NCBI GenBank assembly: GCA_017307785.1
Contig: JAFKGI010000005.1
Location: 124,001 to 188,000 of the forward strand
From: Vulcanimicrobiota bacterium
GTDB lineage: Bacteria; Vulcanimicrobiota; Xenobia; Xenobiales; JADMJV01
Reading direction: 5' to 3'
Length of the DNA: 64,000 nt
The notes under the pieces were generated by a model, which had not been told where the DNA came from, did not search any database, and worked only from the letters and a program-made list of their open reading frames with translations. Shown here one piece after another: positions 62,626 to 64,000 of this stretch (positions within the stretch are counted from its first letter, which is position 1; the number at the start of each line of letters is the position of its first letter). The position numbers were made by a program, and so were the translations under genes.

Positions 62626-63144
62626 ATGAGCGAACTGAACTGGCGCTTTGCCCACACCCACGAATCAGAGTGGTCGTCCAGACCCACCGTGCAACTCGGC
62701 CCCGCCAGCCTGGGCAGTCCCTGGGCCTACCTGCTGATATGCCGCGGCGAGGACCCCTGGCTTCGTGTCTGCCTGGAACTGGACGAGCATGAATACCCCC
62801 ATCTGGAAGAGTGCCTGCTCTGGCGCTCGGCCCTCTGGGTCGGCTACGGCGGTCGAGTCTGCCGCATCGATCCCGAGAGCCTGGTCGTCCGTCAGCACCG
62901 ACTCTCCTGGTATTTCGACCAGTTCTATCCCCTGGAAGACAGCCTGCTGGTCTGCTCCGCCAGTCACCTCACCCGCCTCGACCCGGACGGCAACCTCCTC
63001 TGGACCAGCCCCGAAATCGGCCTCGACGGCGTGCTGGTCAGCAACGTCCAGGACGGCATCATCGAAGGCCAGGGCGAATACGATCCCCCCGGCGGCTGGG
63101 TGGACTTTCGCCTGGACTTGAACCGAGGGGAACTGTTGACGTAG
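62626..63144 (+). CDS. Hypothetical protein with PQQ/WD-like beta repeats
   Basis: The 172-residue protein is rich in beta strands with repeated L-W/V-D-x-D-G type turns (RLDPDGNLLWTSPEI, RIDPESLVVRQ), as in a few blades of a beta-propeller. VQDGIIEGQGEYDPPGGWVDF is a striking block that I have no family name for. It may be a partner or immunity-type protein, but no toxin is visible. It is followed by an exported protein gene 42 bases on. Confidence 0.5.
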   Translation: MSELNWRFAHTHESEWSSRPTVQLGPASLGSPWAYLLICRGEDPWLRVCLELDEHEYPHLEECLLWRSALWVGYGGRVCRIDPESLVVRQHRLSWYFDQFYPLEDSLLVCSASHLTRLDPDGNLLWTSPEIGLDGVLVSNVQDGIIEGQGEYDPPGGWVDFRLDLNRGELLT

Positions 63145-63186
63145 CACGGCCGCGGGAAAAGTGCGGACCCGTTCGAAGCGGACCTG

Positions 63187-63978
63187 ATGCTGTCTCGACT
63201 GCTCGTGCTCTTACTCCTCTCCGCTCCGCTGGCCGCTGACGTTTCCTTTGCCCGTCTCAAGGAACTGTGGGGGCAGCAGCGGTGGCGGGAGGCGGAGCGG
63301 TTGATCCGCCAGACCATTGCTGAGCATTCGGAGCCGACCGACCTGGAGGGAATTGCCAATTCCAGCGAGGCCAAGGAGATGTTGCGTCAGGCAGACTGGC
63401 CGGAGGTCCAGGCGGCCTACTTCGCCCGCCTGGATCAGGCGATGGCCGCAAGGCCGGGTAACATCCCTTATGAAATTCATTGTCGGGGCATCAAGGAGCA
63501 GTGGGCGCGCTTCTACGTGATCGCCAATGGCTCGGACTTCGGCCCGGTGACGGCCCTGGATGAAGAGAACACCGCTCGCCTCCAGGAGGTCGTGGCTACC
63601 CAGGGGTGGCCGCGCAAGTCGGAGTGGGGCGAGCGCCCGGCTCTGGCCGCCTGGCTGATCCTGCAGCACTCGCCGGACACGGAGTTTCAGGCCGAGATGT
63701 TGCCGCTGCTGGAAAAGCGGCTGCAGGAGAAAGAACTCGACGGCCCCTACTTCGCCCTGCTCTACGACCGGGTGCAAATGCGTCACGACCGGGCCCAACG
63801 CTACGGCAGCCAGGTGCGCAAAAAGCCCGACGGCGGTTGGGAACCGGTGCCGCCGCTGGAAGACCCCGAACACCTCGACGCCCTGCGCGCCGGCGTCGGC
63901 CTCCAGCCCATCGCCGACTACCTGACCTCAATCGCCAAAGTCTACGACAAGCCCGCCACCCGCGGCTGGTTTCACTGA
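63187..63978 (+). CDS. Exported DUF6624-like protein
   Basis: The 263-residue protein begins with a signal peptide (LSRLLVLLLLSAPLAAD; cleavage after residue 17 or so). The C-terminal half has GSQVRKKPDGGWEPVPPLEDPEHLDALRAGVGLQPIADYL, a pattern I associate with DUF6624, of unknown function. It has helical TPR-like parts in the middle (WPEVQAAYFARLDQAM). It may be periplasmic. The gene ends 20 bases before the window end. Confidence 0.65.
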   Translation: MLSRLLVLLLLSAPLAADVSFARLKELWGQQRWREAERLIRQTIAEHSEPTDLEGIANSSEAKEMLRQADWPEVQAAYFARLDQAMAARPGNIPYEIHCRGIKEQWARFYVIANGSDFGPVTALDEENTARLQEVVATQGWPRKSEWGERPALAAWLILQHSPDTEFQAEMLPLLEKRLQEKELDGPYFALLYDRVQMRHDRAQRYGSQVRKKPDGGWEPVPPLEDPEHLDALRAGVGLQPIADYLTSIAKVYDKPATRGWFH

Positions 63979-64000
63979 AACCCGCCCAAAGCGTTCAAGA

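Overview
The window is G+C-rich bacterial DNA, densely packed with genes. Many start at GTG or TTG and overlap their upstream neighbour by 1-14 bases, and several convergent pairs even share their 3' ends. Heptose-type sugar genes, an O-antigen-type flippase and type IV pilus/type II secretion genes suggest a diderm (Gram-negative) cell. A flavin oxidoreductase of the F420-dependent luciferase-like type points to one of the less-studied phyla rather than a classical proteobacterium, but I cannot place the organism. I see no rRNA, tRNA, CRISPR array or transposase.

Region 1 (about 0.4-25 kb) is a surface-glycan locus. It holds nucleotide-sugar enzymes (RmlD-like reductase, three epimerase/dehydratases, a UDP-sugar dehydrogenase, a zinc-type alcohol dehydrogenase), a GmhA-like isomerase beside a fused nucleotidyltransferase/PfkB kinase, a split transketolase, two zinc-finger C-methyltransferases and other methyltransferases, three GT2 glycosyltransferases, a B12 radical-SAM enzyme, a WbuC-like cupin and a flippase. 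The strand switches repeatedly. The housekeeping translation factor EttA is embedded in it. An Nramp Mn transporter (mntH) follows, with a double palindromic operator.

Region 2 (25.9-33.2 kb) is one minus-strand operon for acyl-CoA catabolism: luciferase-like oxidoreductase, beta-keto acid cleavage enzyme, carboxyltransferase, acyl-CoA dehydrogenase, biotin carboxylase/carrier and an exported esterase.

Region 3 (33.2-38.4 kb) is accessory. A helix-turn-helix protein with a probable PD-(D/E)XK nuclease domain is preceded by two decayed copies of its own HTH-coding segment and operator-like palindromes. It is followed by six 61-62-bp tandem repeats and then a 1085-residue disordered protein.

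Region 4 (38.4-49.0 kb) looks like an undescribed biosynthetic locus: three cobalamin-binding radical-SAM enzymes, a cereblon-type (CULT) domain protein with an intact tri-tryptophan cage, a YHS protein, a membrane desaturase, a cytochrome P450, a GNAT-like protein and a GH3-type acyl-adenylating enzyme.

Region 5 (49.0-60.3 kb) has an HExxH protein and a FliA-like sigma factor, then a continuous operon of a GAF histidine kinase, pseudopilins, GspE/PilB, GspF/PilC, a hybrid kinase, PilM and a lone receiver. Region 6 (60.3-64 kb) has a DUF4442/TetR pair with a 30-bp operator, an aldo/keto reductase and two uncharacterised proteins.
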